Shown here piece after piece: positions 1 to 6,895 of a stretch of DNA of 64,000 nt. This DNA comes from Microbispora hainanensis. Lineage in GTDB: Bacteria; Actinomycetota; Actinomycetes; Streptosporangiales; Streptosporangiaceae. Numbering within the stretch: the stretch's first letter is position 1; every line of letters begins with the position of its first letter. Where the stretch lies: NCBI RefSeq assembly GCF_036186745.1, contig NZ_CP108086.1, positions 3,658,001 through 3,722,000 of the forward strand, in the 5' to 3' direction. A program made the translations under genes and the position numbers. The notes below the pieces were generated by a model. That model was not told the DNA's origin. It worked only from the letters and a program-made list of their open reading frames with translations, and did not search any database.

Positions 1-605
1 AGCGCTTCGAGCATCGCTCGGTCGGACAGCGCTGCGAGGTGATCGCGGCCCGCTGCCACCAGCAGGTCACGAAGCCGGGCGATTTCCACCGCGCTCAGGT
101 CCTCGAGCCCCGCACCGGACGCCTCGGCGGACCAGTCGATCTGACCCCGCGCGATCATGACCTCGCGCTGCTGCGAGGGGGGAAACGGAAGGCACTCCTT
201 GCCGAGGCGACGAGTGGCGAGACCCGCGGCGTTGCTGTGCGGCATGACTCCGCGGGGAACGGACAGGGCGACCAGCCGGACGCCGTCCACGATCCTTTCC
301 ACGACGAATGGTGTGATCGGCGGAGACGTCCGGTCGAAGACCCCTTTGCGGAGGCCGTCCAAGGTGTAGGAGGTGGGCACGCCGCGCAAGGCGTCCGCTC
401 TCACCGTCGCCTTGTCGTCCACCCCCAAGACGACGGTGCCGCCTTGGGCGTTGATGAAGCAGACCAGGGCATCGGCGAGCAGGGCGAAGGTCGCCTTGGG
501 AGAGTCGGCGACAAGTTTGAAGTCCAGGGTTTCCGACTCCAGGGCGTCCGCCGGCACGCCTTTGCCGACGGCGTCGAGGACGGCACTGAGTGCCTCCGGT
601 TCCAT
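1..605 (-). CDS. AlbA_2 (Schlafen-type) protein, C-terminus cut off by window edge
   Basis: The frame opens at ATG 605 and leaves the window at base 1, so about 201 N-terminal residues are visible. Residues 23-64 carry the AlbA_2 signature: Glu23, LDFK at 27-30, FINAQGG at 50-56 and LGVDD at 60-64. In known members this domain is a putative nucleic-acid binding module, often followed by a divergent ATPase or winged helix; that part lies outside the window. The start is supported by TAGTAT (reverse strand, 617-612) placed 7 bases before the ATG, which suggests a leaderless transcript. A perfect 15-bp palindrome sits directly upstream, so autoregulation or binding by a dedicated repressor is likely. 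The substrate or role is unknown. Confidence 0.8.
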   Translation of the reverse strand, partial: MEPEALSAVLDAVGKGVPADALESETLDFKLVADSPKATFALLADALVCFINAQGGTVVLGVDDKATVRADALRGVPTSYTLDGLRKGVFDRTSPPITPFVVERIVDGVRLVALSVPRGVMPHSNAAGLATRRLGKECLPFPPSQQREVMIARGQIDWSAEASGAGLEDLSAVEIARLRDLLVAAGRDHLAALSDRAMLEA

Positions 606-654
606 GTCACTGATACTAACTGAGAGAGCGTCGAAAATTGACGCTCTCTCAGTT
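606..654 (-). promoter_or_regulatory. Leaderless promoter with perfect 15-bp inverted repeat (operator candidate)
   Basis: Bases 618-632 and 640-654 are perfect inverted copies (AACTGAGAGAGCGTC and its complement) separated by 7 bases. On the reverse strand a TAGTAT -10 hexamer (617-612) abuts the palindrome and lies 7 bases before the ATG at 605, so the palindrome would cover the spacer and -35 region. A protein bound here would block RNA polymerase. It could instead act as a transcribed hairpin, but its position upstream of the presumed start of transcription argues for a DNA operator. Confidence 0.6.
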
Positions 655-741
655 GGACATCAGTTGGCCCTCCAGTGGGTGGGACGGCGTTTGAGGGGGT
701 GTGGCGGTGCCGCCGGTCCGACGCGAATGCTGGCCGGGCGG

Positions 742-2256
742 TTACTTCTTGCAGATGTTCTGCGTGGCGGTGCGGGCGGAGGTGGTCGCCTGCGGCGTGG
801 GCGATGCGGACGCGGCGGCGTCTTCCGGCGCGGTGACCTTCACCTTCTTCACGTCATGGTTCTTCTGGCCGACCACCACCTCGATGCCGGCCACGTCGGG
901 CTGCTCGCGCAGCTCGGCGCCCGGGATGGCGGCGGCCACCGTACGAGCCGAGTCCTCGCGGCCGGGCGGATAGCGGATGACCGTGGTGGCGAAGTCGCGG
1001 CGGGTCGTGTCGCCGGGAGGCGACGGCACCATGAACCCGGCATCGACGAGGCGGGCCTTCGTGGTCGCGCCGAGACCGGTGATGAGCGTGCCGTTGAGCA
1101 CCTTGACCGAGATGCGGCCCGGCGGGATCGTGAGCGCCGTCGGAGAGGCAGAAGGAGAGGCCACGGCGCTCGCGGACGCGGCGGGGCTGCCTGTAGGAGA
1201 CGCCGAGGCCTTCGCCGAGGGCTTGACGAGGGGCTGGTCGGCGGCGATCCGCTGGAACAGGTCGCGGGCCGCCGTCTTGTCCCACAGCACCGCGGACTCG
1301 CCCGTGGGCGTGTGGTAGTTCACGTCGGCCAGCGGCACGGTCGCGAACGACACGTCGTCGGTCGAGACGGTCTTGAACTGGTTCACCATGCCGAGCAGGT
1401 TCTTCTGCAGGGCCGCGTCCACGGTGAGCGTCTTGAACGTCGAGTCGAGGAACCCGGTGAGCTTGACGGGATTGGCGAGCGTGCCGCCGCTGAGCGCCTT
1501 GCCGAGCAGCGCGGAGATGACCTGCTGCTGCCGGTCGATGCGGTCGAGGTCGGAGCGCGCCGTGGCCCTCGTGCGGGCGTACGCGAGCGCGTTGACGCCG
1601 TCCAGCGTGTACGTCCCCGGCTGGAGGTGCAGTCTGGTCTTCGGGTCGTCGATGGGCACCGGCGTGCAGACGGTGACGCCGCCCAGCGACTCCACGACAT
1701 CGATGAACCCGAGCACGTTGACCTCGATGTAGTGGTTGATGCTCAGGCCCGTCGCCTGCTCCACCGTCTTCACGGCCAGCTTGGCTCCGCCGAACTGGTA
1801 CGCAGAGTTGATCTTGTGCTCGCCCTTGCCGGGGATCGTCGTCCAGGTGTCCCTCGGCAGGCTGACGACGGTCACCCTGCGGTGGTCCTCCGACAGGTGG
1901 ATCACCATCATCGTGTCGGTGCGCTGGCCGACGTCGCGGCCGAGGTGGAGCTGGTTCTGCTGGCGCCTGGTCAGGTTGTCGCGCTTGTCCACGCCCACCA
2001 GCAGGATGTTCATCGCGCCCGTGGATTCGGCCTCGCTCGTCCCGGCGTCCACCGAGCGGATGCGGTTGAGCGCGTAGTTCGGCGCGAACCACGCCACGCC
2101 CGAGCCGATCAGCACGACTCCCGACAGCGAGCCCGATATGACCAGGGATCGGAGGCTCGTCCTCCGCCGGCGGGCGCGTTGCGCCGTCAGCCTAACCCCG
2201 CCGTACCCGTCGCCCCCTACGCGGACGCCGGAGTCCTCCTCATGGTCGCCGGGCAT
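742..2256 (-). CDS. LytR-CpsA-Psr family cell-wall polymer ligase
   Basis: This 504-residue protein has a short cytoplasmic N-terminus rich in Arg, one membrane segment at about 36-57, an extracellular LCP catalytic domain and a C-terminal LytR_C domain. LCP hallmarks are visible: MNILLVGVDKRD, RTDTMMVIHLS, SLPRDTW and the Arg/Asp pattern around SDLDRIDRQQQ. A Ser/Ala/Pro linker (KASASPTGSPAASASAVASP) separates the two outer domains and another Ser/Thr tail ends the protein. LCP enzymes transfer undecaprenyl-linked teichoic acid or polysaccharide onto peptidoglycan, which fits the neighbouring TagF-like and TarI/TarJ-like genes. ATG 2256 is preceded by GGAGG. The frame stays open far upstream, but that part overlaps the divergent glycosyltransferase. 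A small GGCGG/CCGCC hairpin at 703-714 may be the terminator. Confidence 0.92.
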   Translation of the reverse strand: MPGDHEEDSGVRVGGDGYGGVRLTAQRARRRRTSLRSLVISGSLSGVVLIGSGVAWFAPNYALNRIRSVDAGTSEAESTGAMNILLVGVDKRDNLTRRQQNQLHLGRDVGQRTDTMMVIHLSEDHRRVTVVSLPRDTWTTIPGKGEHKINSAYQFGGAKLAVKTVEQATGLSINHYIEVNVLGFIDVVESLGGVTVCTPVPIDDPKTRLHLQPGTYTLDGVNALAYARTRATARSDLDRIDRQQQVISALLGKALSGGTLANPVKLTGFLDSTFKTLTVDAALQKNLLGMVNQFKTVSTDDVSFATVPLADVNYHTPTGESAVLWDKTAARDLFQRIAADQPLVKPSAKASASPTGSPAASASAVASPSASPTALTIPPGRISVKVLNGTLITGLGATTKARLVDAGFMVPSPPGDTTRRDFATTVIRYPPGREDSARTVAAAIPGAELREQPDVAGIEVVVGQKNHDVKKVKVTAPEDAAASASPTPQATTSARTATQNICKK

Positions 2257-2289
2257 TCCCGTCCTCCGGTTGCCGTCTCCACCCCTCCG

Positions 2290-2296
2290 TACAGTA
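2290..2296. promoter_or_regulatory. Symmetric shared -10 element for divergent LCP and GT2 genes
   Basis: The seven bases TACAGTA read as TACAGT on the forward strand (2290-2295) and TACTGT on the reverse strand (2296-2291). Each is a plausible -10 hexamer. The predicted starts of transcription would give a leader of about 9 bases for the forward gene (ATG 2311) and about 28 bases for the reverse gene (ATG 2256). No strong -35 is seen on either side. Confidence 0.45.
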
Positions 2297-2310
2297 GCGT
2301 GAGCGCCGCC

Positions 2311-3369
2311 ATGAAGCCCTTTCCCGACTCGCGACAGTCGAGCCAGAATCCCGCGCGGCCCTGGCCGCCGGTGTCGGTGATCATGCCGGTGCTCAACGAG
2401 GAACGGCACCTGCGCGACGCCGTACGGCAGGTCCTCGAACAGGACTACGAGGGCCCCCTTGAGGTCGTCATCAGCGTGGGCCCCTCCCATGACCGCACAC
2501 AGGAGGTCGCCGACGCCATCGCGGCCGAGGACCGCCGTGTCGTCGTCGTGCCGAACCCCACCGGCCGCACTCCCAACGCGCTGAACGCCGCCATCGCGGC
2601 GTCCCGCAACCCCATCGTCGCGCGGGTGGACGGACACGCGATCCTGCCCCGCGACTACCTTCGTACGGCAGTGGAGACGCTGGAGCAGACCGGCGCCGAC
2701 AACGTCGGCGGCATCATGGCCGCCGAGGGGATCACGCCGTTCGAGCAGGCGGTGGCCTGCGCCATGACCTCGAAGATCGGCGTGGGCAACGCGCGGTTCC
2801 ACACGGGCGGGGAGGCCGGTCCGGCCGACACCGTCTACCTCGGCGTCTTCCGCCGCAGCGCCCTCGACCGGGTGGGCGGCTACGACGAGCACTTCCTGCG
2901 CGCGCAGGACTGGGAGATGAACCACCGCATCCGGGAGACCGGCGGGCTCGTGTGGTTCCAGCCGAGGATGCGCGTCACCTACCGTCCCCGGCCCAACGTG
3001 CGCGCCCTGGCCAAGCAGTACTTCCACTACGGCCGTTGGCGGCGGGTCGTCTCCCGCACCCACCAGGGCACGATCAACCTGCGCTACCTCGCCCCGCCGG
3101 CCGCCGTGGCGGCGATGGCGCTGGGCCTGGTGGTCTCACCCTTCTTCCTGCCCGGCCTGATCATTCCCGGGGGTTATCTCCTCGCGATCCTGGCGGGCTC
3201 GGTGCTCACCGGCCGCGGGCTGCCCGGCGCCGCGCTCGTCCGCCTGCCGCTGGTGTACGCCACCATGCACGTCTCGTGGGGGACGGGCTTCCTGACCAGC
3301 CCCCCGAAGCTCAGCAAGCCCCGCCCCAAGCCGGAGCGGGCGAGCCTAGAGGACCTCTTCGAAGACTGA
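2311..3369 (+). CDS. GT2 glycosyltransferase, ExoA/succinoglycan type
   Basis: The 352-residue product begins its GT-A fold near residue 20 (VSVIMPVLNEERHL). It has ARVDGHA as the metal/nucleotide-binding DxH variant, GVFRRSALDRVGGYDE and a QDWEMNHRIRE acceptor/base segment, followed by two or three C-terminal membrane segments. This layout matches ExoA-like transferases that extend lipid-linked oligosaccharides on the inner membrane face. ATG 2311 was preferred over GTG 2299 because the -10 element ends at 2295, so transcription should begin after 2299. The gene is convergent with, and overlaps by 24 bases, a tiny reverse-strand frame. Its neighbours suggest that it decorates or primes a wall polymer, which is inference. 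Confidence 0.85.
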   Translation: MKPFPDSRQSSQNPARPWPPVSVIMPVLNEERHLRDAVRQVLEQDYEGPLEVVISVGPSHDRTQEVADAIAAEDRRVVVVPNPTGRTPNALNAAIAASRNPIVARVDGHAILPRDYLRTAVETLEQTGADNVGGIMAAEGITPFEQAVACAMTSKIGVGNARFHTGGEAGPADTVYLGVFRRSALDRVGGYDEHFLRAQDWEMNHRIRETGGLVWFQPRMRVTYRPRPNVRALAKQYFHYGRWRRVVSRTHQGTINLRYLAPPAAVAAMALGLVVSPFFLPGLIIPGGYLLAILAGSVLTGRGLPGAALVRLPLVYATMHVSWGTGFLTSPPKLSKPRPKPERASLEDLFED

Positions 3370-3465
3370 GGTGTCGAGCGTGAAGCCGATCGGGTGGGGG
3401 ACGAAGATCTCCCGCCCGAAGGGCACCGTCGAGGTCACCTGGTGTCGCCCTTCCTTGGCATCCAT
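3346..3465 (-). CDS. Possible 39-residue small protein downstream of tagF-like gene
   Basis: An ATG at 3465 has GAGGAG 8 bases upstream and opens a 39-codon frame ending at TAG 3346, overlapping the 3' end of the GT2 gene. It lies 18 bases after the tagF-like stop, so it would be co-transcribed with it. The peptide contains VTSTVPFGREIFVPHPIGFT. The VPHPIG piece recalls the start of left-handed-helix acetyltransferases (serine or sugar acetyltransferase), so this may be a remnant of one or a genuine small protein. No membrane segment is evident. Confidence 0.35.
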   Translation of the reverse strand: MDAKEGRHQVTSTVPFGREIFVPHPIGFTLDTSVFEEVL

Positions 3466-3483
3466 AAGCTCTCCTCGGCGCGT

Positions 3484-5334
3484 TCACTCGTGTACGACAG
3501 GATCGAGGGCGCTCAGTCCGAGGGAGAGGGCGCGGGCCTCGGCCCGGGCGGCGGCACGCCGTACGGCCTCCTCGAAGCGGGCCAGCGGGTCGCGCTGGTC
3601 GGCGCCGAGCAGGTAGGCGCGCAGCGCCCGCCGGGCGGCGGCCATGTCGTCCTCTCCGGCCACGTCGAGGCGGCGCAGGATGTCCGGGAGCTCCGCCAGG
3701 TCGGGCCCGAGCAGGTAGGCCGCCCCGGCCGCCGGGTAGCGCTCGCGGAACCGGTCCTCCGGCAGGCCCGCCACGTTGGCCACGACGTACGGCTTGCCGC
3801 TGGCGACGAAGTCCGACACCACGCTGGAGATGTCCGAGATCAGCACGTCGGCCTCGTTGAAGCACTCGTACAGCGACGGCTCGCGGCCGGTCACGACGAG
3901 GTGCGGCATGCCGGTGCTCTCGGACAGCAGCCTGATGATCTTCCGGTGGGCCGTGCGGGCGGCCTGCGAGCGGTGACCGGTCAACGGGTGGGGCTTGTAG
4001 ATCACCCGCACCGGCTCGTCGAGCAGAGCGCGCACGATCGCGGGGCCCATGGCGACGAGCGAGCTGTGGAACAGGTCGTCGCTCCACCCCTCCCACGTGG
4101 GCGCGTACAGGATGGTCCGGTGCGGCGCCGCCCCCTCGGCGTACGGGCTGGTGCGCCGCACCCCGGCGAGCTGGGGGCGGCCGACCTCCTCGATGGCCTC
4201 GTCGCGCACGCCCACCTGTGCGCGCAGGTAGCGGTCGCGCCCGGCCGGCCCGGCCACCCAGACCTCGTCGTACACCTTGGTGTACGGGTTGAAGGACGCC
4301 TCCTTGTCGCTGTCGCCGTGGCCGATGAACACGCTCCGCACGCCCGGCACCCGGAGCATGTGGATGTTGTTGCCGACGTTGGCGGGGAACAGCGCGACCC
4401 GCACGCCGTCGAGCGCGCGGAAGTTCATGAGGTCGACGGAGGAGGGGACGCACACCACCGGCAGCGTCGTCGATCCGATGGCCGTGACCTGGGCCCGCTC
4501 ACGCAGCACCACGAGCGTCCTCGGGGTGATGCGCTCCAGCGTCCCGAGCCACATCGTGGCCTGGTAGGCCGCCGTGACCGGTCCGGAGAAGTACATGACG
4601 ACCTCGGGCCGGTAGGCGGCGACCCACTTGTCCACGACCGCGAGCACCCGGCGCCGGTCGCCCAGGTGCCTGGCCCGCCGCGCGTGCACGAGCAGCAGGG
4701 CCACCGCGACGACCTCCAGCGCCAGGGCCGCGGCGGCGCCCGCCGCGCCCGTCCAGCCCAGGCCCGCCGCCGCCCCGGCCGCGGCCGGCACGACCGCGAG
4801 CGCGTCGAGGTAGAGCAGCTTGGCGCCCCGGCAGGTGAGCAGCGCGCGCGGCGGCGCGGGCGGGATCCGCAGCGCGGGCAGGTCGATGTTGCGGGTCACC
4901 ACCGGCATCTGGTTGTGCCGCCGGTCGACGTGCTCGGCGAGCCACGTCTGCACCGCACGCAGGCCGTGGAACAGGAACAGCCCGGCCGCGAACGCCGCGA
5001 ACCACCACGGCCGTCCCGGGGCCAGCCGCGCCAGCATCACCACGACGGCGGTCTCACGCGACAGGAAGCGGACCGTGGCCCCGAGATGGGCCCGGCTCAG
5101 CATCGCCGCCGCCCGGCCGGGCAGCGCGATCTCCGCGGCGTACGACAGCGGCACGAGCAGTGCGAACGTCGCCGGCAGCGGCCACACGGCGGCCGTGAGC
5201 AGGGCCGGGTAGGACGCGAGAGTGAGCGCGGTGAACGCGCCCCTGCGCCCACCGGCCAGGCCTCTCAGCGCCGGTCGCCGGGCCAGCCTGACCAGTGCGT
5301 GCGGGGCCCTGCGCCCCCTGTTGTTTCCCCCCAT
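3484..5334 (-). CDS. CDP-glycerol/CDP-ribitol glycerophosphotransferase (TagF/TarF-like) with N-terminal membrane domain
   Basis: The 616-residue protein starts with about 220 residues containing roughly five membrane segments. The rest is a Glyphos_transf catalytic domain, with SVFIGHGDSDKEASFNPYTK, YDEVWVAGPAGRDRYL, TILYAPTWEGWSDD, VIYKPHPLTGH and ISDISSVVSDFVASGKPYVV. These match the conserved His and the donor-binding segments of TagF/TarF/TarL polymerases, which use CDP-polyols to build teichoic acid chains at the membrane. Classical TagF is peripheral; here a membrane domain is fused in front. It begins 34 bases after the TarI/TarJ-like fusion gene, which would supply its CDP-polyol, so the two form an operon. 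ATG 5334 follows a GGAGG further upstream. Confidence 0.85.
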   Translation of the reverse strand: MGGNNRGRRAPHALVRLARRPALRGLAGGRRGAFTALTLASYPALLTAAVWPLPATFALLVPLSYAAEIALPGRAAAMLSRAHLGATVRFLSRETAVVVMLARLAPGRPWWFAAFAAGLFLFHGLRAVQTWLAEHVDRRHNQMPVVTRNIDLPALRIPPAPPRALLTCRGAKLLYLDALAVVPAAAGAAAGLGWTGAAGAAAALALEVVAVALLLVHARRARHLGDRRRVLAVVDKWVAAYRPEVVMYFSGPVTAAYQATMWLGTLERITPRTLVVLRERAQVTAIGSTTLPVVCVPSSVDLMNFRALDGVRVALFPANVGNNIHMLRVPGVRSVFIGHGDSDKEASFNPYTKVYDEVWVAGPAGRDRYLRAQVGVRDEAIEEVGRPQLAGVRRTSPYAEGAAPHRTILYAPTWEGWSDDLFHSSLVAMGPAIVRALLDEPVRVIYKPHPLTGHRSQAARTAHRKIIRLLSESTGMPHLVVTGREPSLYECFNEADVLISDISSVVSDFVASGKPYVVANVAGLPEDRFRERYPAAGAAYLLGPDLAELPDILRRLDVAGEDDMAAARRALRAYLLGADQRDPLARFEEAVRRAAARAEARALSLGLSALDPVVHE

Positions 5335-5368
5335 GGGCGGGCGCCCGTCCCTCCGTTGATGGTTGTGT

Positions 5369-6775
5369 TCATCGGTTGAGCCGTACGTCCACGACCTGTC
5401 CCGTGAGGCGGGACAGCAGCACGTCGATGCTGGTGCGGGCGACGGCGGCGGGGGAGAGAAGCGTTCCGGCGGGTTCGTCGCCGAACGCGCGCAGCCGCAT
5501 GGGGGTGGCGGTGCGCTCGGGGTTGACGCAGTTGACGCGGACACCCTGGCAGGCCCACTCGTCGGCGAGCGCCTGGGTGAGGTTGACGACGGCGGCCTTC
5601 GTCGAGGAGTAGAGGCTGTAGTCGGCCCGGCCGCGGGTGTAGGACGAGGACGTGTAGAGCAGCAGGTGACCGCGGGTCTCCATCAGGTATTTCACGGAGG
5701 CGCGGGCGATGTTGACCGGTCCGAGGTAGTTGATCCCGATGGTCTCCTCGATCGTGTGCTGCCCGGACTCGCCGAGCTTGCCCATGTGCAGCACGCCCGC
5801 CGTGTTGACGACGTAGTCGATCCGGCCGGTCTCGGCGTACACGCGGGCGAGCGCGTCCTCCACGGCGGCGACGTCCTCGACGCGCACGCCGTTCTGGCTG
5901 CGGGAGAACGAGTGGACGCTCGCGCCGTAGCCCTTGGCCAGCGCGACGATGTCCGCGCCGATGCCGTAGCTGCCGCCGAAGACCACGAGCGTGCGGCCTT
6001 CGAGCCCGGCCCGGTACGCGTCCTCGTCCAGCGCGGGTGCGGTGTTCTCGGCGAGCTGGAAGAGCTTGTCGGCGATGAAGACGTCGACCGGATGGGTGAC
6101 CTTCATGTTGTGCTCGCTGCCGGGCACGATGTAGATCGGCACGTCGGGCAGGTAGCGCAGCACGACGCCGCAGTCGTCCGTCGTGGGCAGCGAGGGGAAC
6201 TCGGGGTCGGCCAGGGCCCGCTCGTACGCCGCCCGGATCACCGACAGGCGGAAGCACTGCGGGGTCTGCCCCCGGCGCAGCCGGGAGCGGTCGGGGATGT
6301 CGCGGATGATGTCGCCGCGCGGGCCTGGGGCGGCCACCACGATCGTGTCGGAAGAGGGGATCGCCACCTCGACCGCCTCGTAGCGTTCGAGGGCCGCCAC
6401 GCACTCGCTGATGATGCGGGGCTCGATCAGCGGCCGTACGGCGTCGTGCAGCAGCACGTCGCACTCCTGCTCGCCCAGCGCGCACAGCGCCCGCCAGGTC
6501 GTCTCGGTGCGGCTCGCACCGCCTTCGAGCACCCGGCCGACCTTGGTGTAACCGTTCCTCCTGACGATCTCCTCGGCCTCGGCGACGAAGCCGGGAGCCA
6601 TCAGGACGACGACCTCGTCGATCTCCGGGTGGCCGTCGAACACGTCGAGGGTGTGCTCCAGGATCGTCTTCCCGGCGATCTTCAGAAGCTGTTTCGGGGT
6701 GTTGAGGCCCACGCGCTGACCGACGCCGCCGGCCAGCACCACCCCCACCCTGCGCAGACGCGATTCGGCGATCAT
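5369..6775 (-). CDS. Bifunctional cytidylyltransferase / short-chain dehydrogenase (CDP-ribitol synthesis type)
   Basis: The 468-residue protein fuses two enzymes. Residues about 8-235 are an IspD/TarI-like cytidylyltransferase (VVLAGGVGQRVGLNTPKQLL, LLHDAVRPLI, RRGQTPQCF). Residues about 250-468 are an SDR domain with the GGSYGIG cofactor loop, VVNTAGV, the YSSTK catalytic pair and a VNPERTATPM loop. In Haemophilus Acs1/Bcs1 the same two activities are fused to reduce ribulose 5-phosphate and make CDP-ribitol; the SDR here replaces the zinc-dependent TarJ. The product probably feeds the adjacent TagF-like enzyme. ATG 6775 was chosen because GGGGAGG lies 5-11 bases upstream. The polyol could also be another pentitol, so ribitol is inference. 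Confidence 0.85.
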   Translation of the reverse strand: MIAESRLRRVGVVLAGGVGQRVGLNTPKQLLKIAGKTILEHTLDVFDGHPEIDEVVVLMAPGFVAEAEEIVRRNGYTKVGRVLEGGASRTETTWRALCALGEQECDVLLHDAVRPLIEPRIISECVAALERYEAVEVAIPSSDTIVVAAPGPRGDIIRDIPDRSRLRRGQTPQCFRLSVIRAAYERALADPEFPSLPTTDDCGVVLRYLPDVPIYIVPGSEHNMKVTHPVDVFIADKLFQLAENTAPALDEDAYRAGLEGRTLVVFGGSYGIGADIVALAKGYGASVHSFSRSQNGVRVEDVAAVEDALARVYAETGRIDYVVNTAGVLHMGKLGESGQHTIEETIGINYLGPVNIARASVKYLMETRGHLLLYTSSSYTRGRADYSLYSSTKAAVVNLTQALADEWACQGVRVNCVNPERTATPMRLRAFGDEPAGTLLSPAAVARTSIDVLLSRLTGQVVDVRLNR

Positions 6776-6826
6776 GTTGTCCTCCCCGGAGGAGACCATA
6801 CCCGTGCCGGAAGCCGGAGAAGGTGA

Positions 6827-6855
6827 TTGCCACCTTGTGATCACTCGGTTACTTT
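6827..6855 (+). promoter_or_regulatory. Candidate promoter of the CDP-alcohol/G1P operon
   Basis: TTGCCA (6827-6832), a 17-base spacer and TACTTT (6850-6855) form a housekeeping-type promoter 40 bases before the first operon gene. It faces away from the TarI/TarJ-like gene. Confidence 0.45.
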
Positions 6856-6880
6856 GCGAGGTGAGCACGTGCGGTCAACG

Positions 6881-6894
6881 TGAAACGGGTTTCA
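6881..6894. promoter_or_regulatory. TGAAAC-GG-GTTTCA palindrome touching the start codon
   Basis: A perfect 6-bp inverted repeat with a 2-base centre ends one base before ATG 6896, in the leader that follows the candidate promoter. No ribosome-binding site is found at the usual distance, so this short palindrome may serve as an operator or influence translation. Confidence 0.35.
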
Positions 6895-6895
6895 T

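Noticed and set aside
2257..3063. Upstream extension of the LCP gene
   Set aside because: The frame is open but covers the divergent GT2 gene and its promoter; ATG 2256 has a ribosome-binding site.
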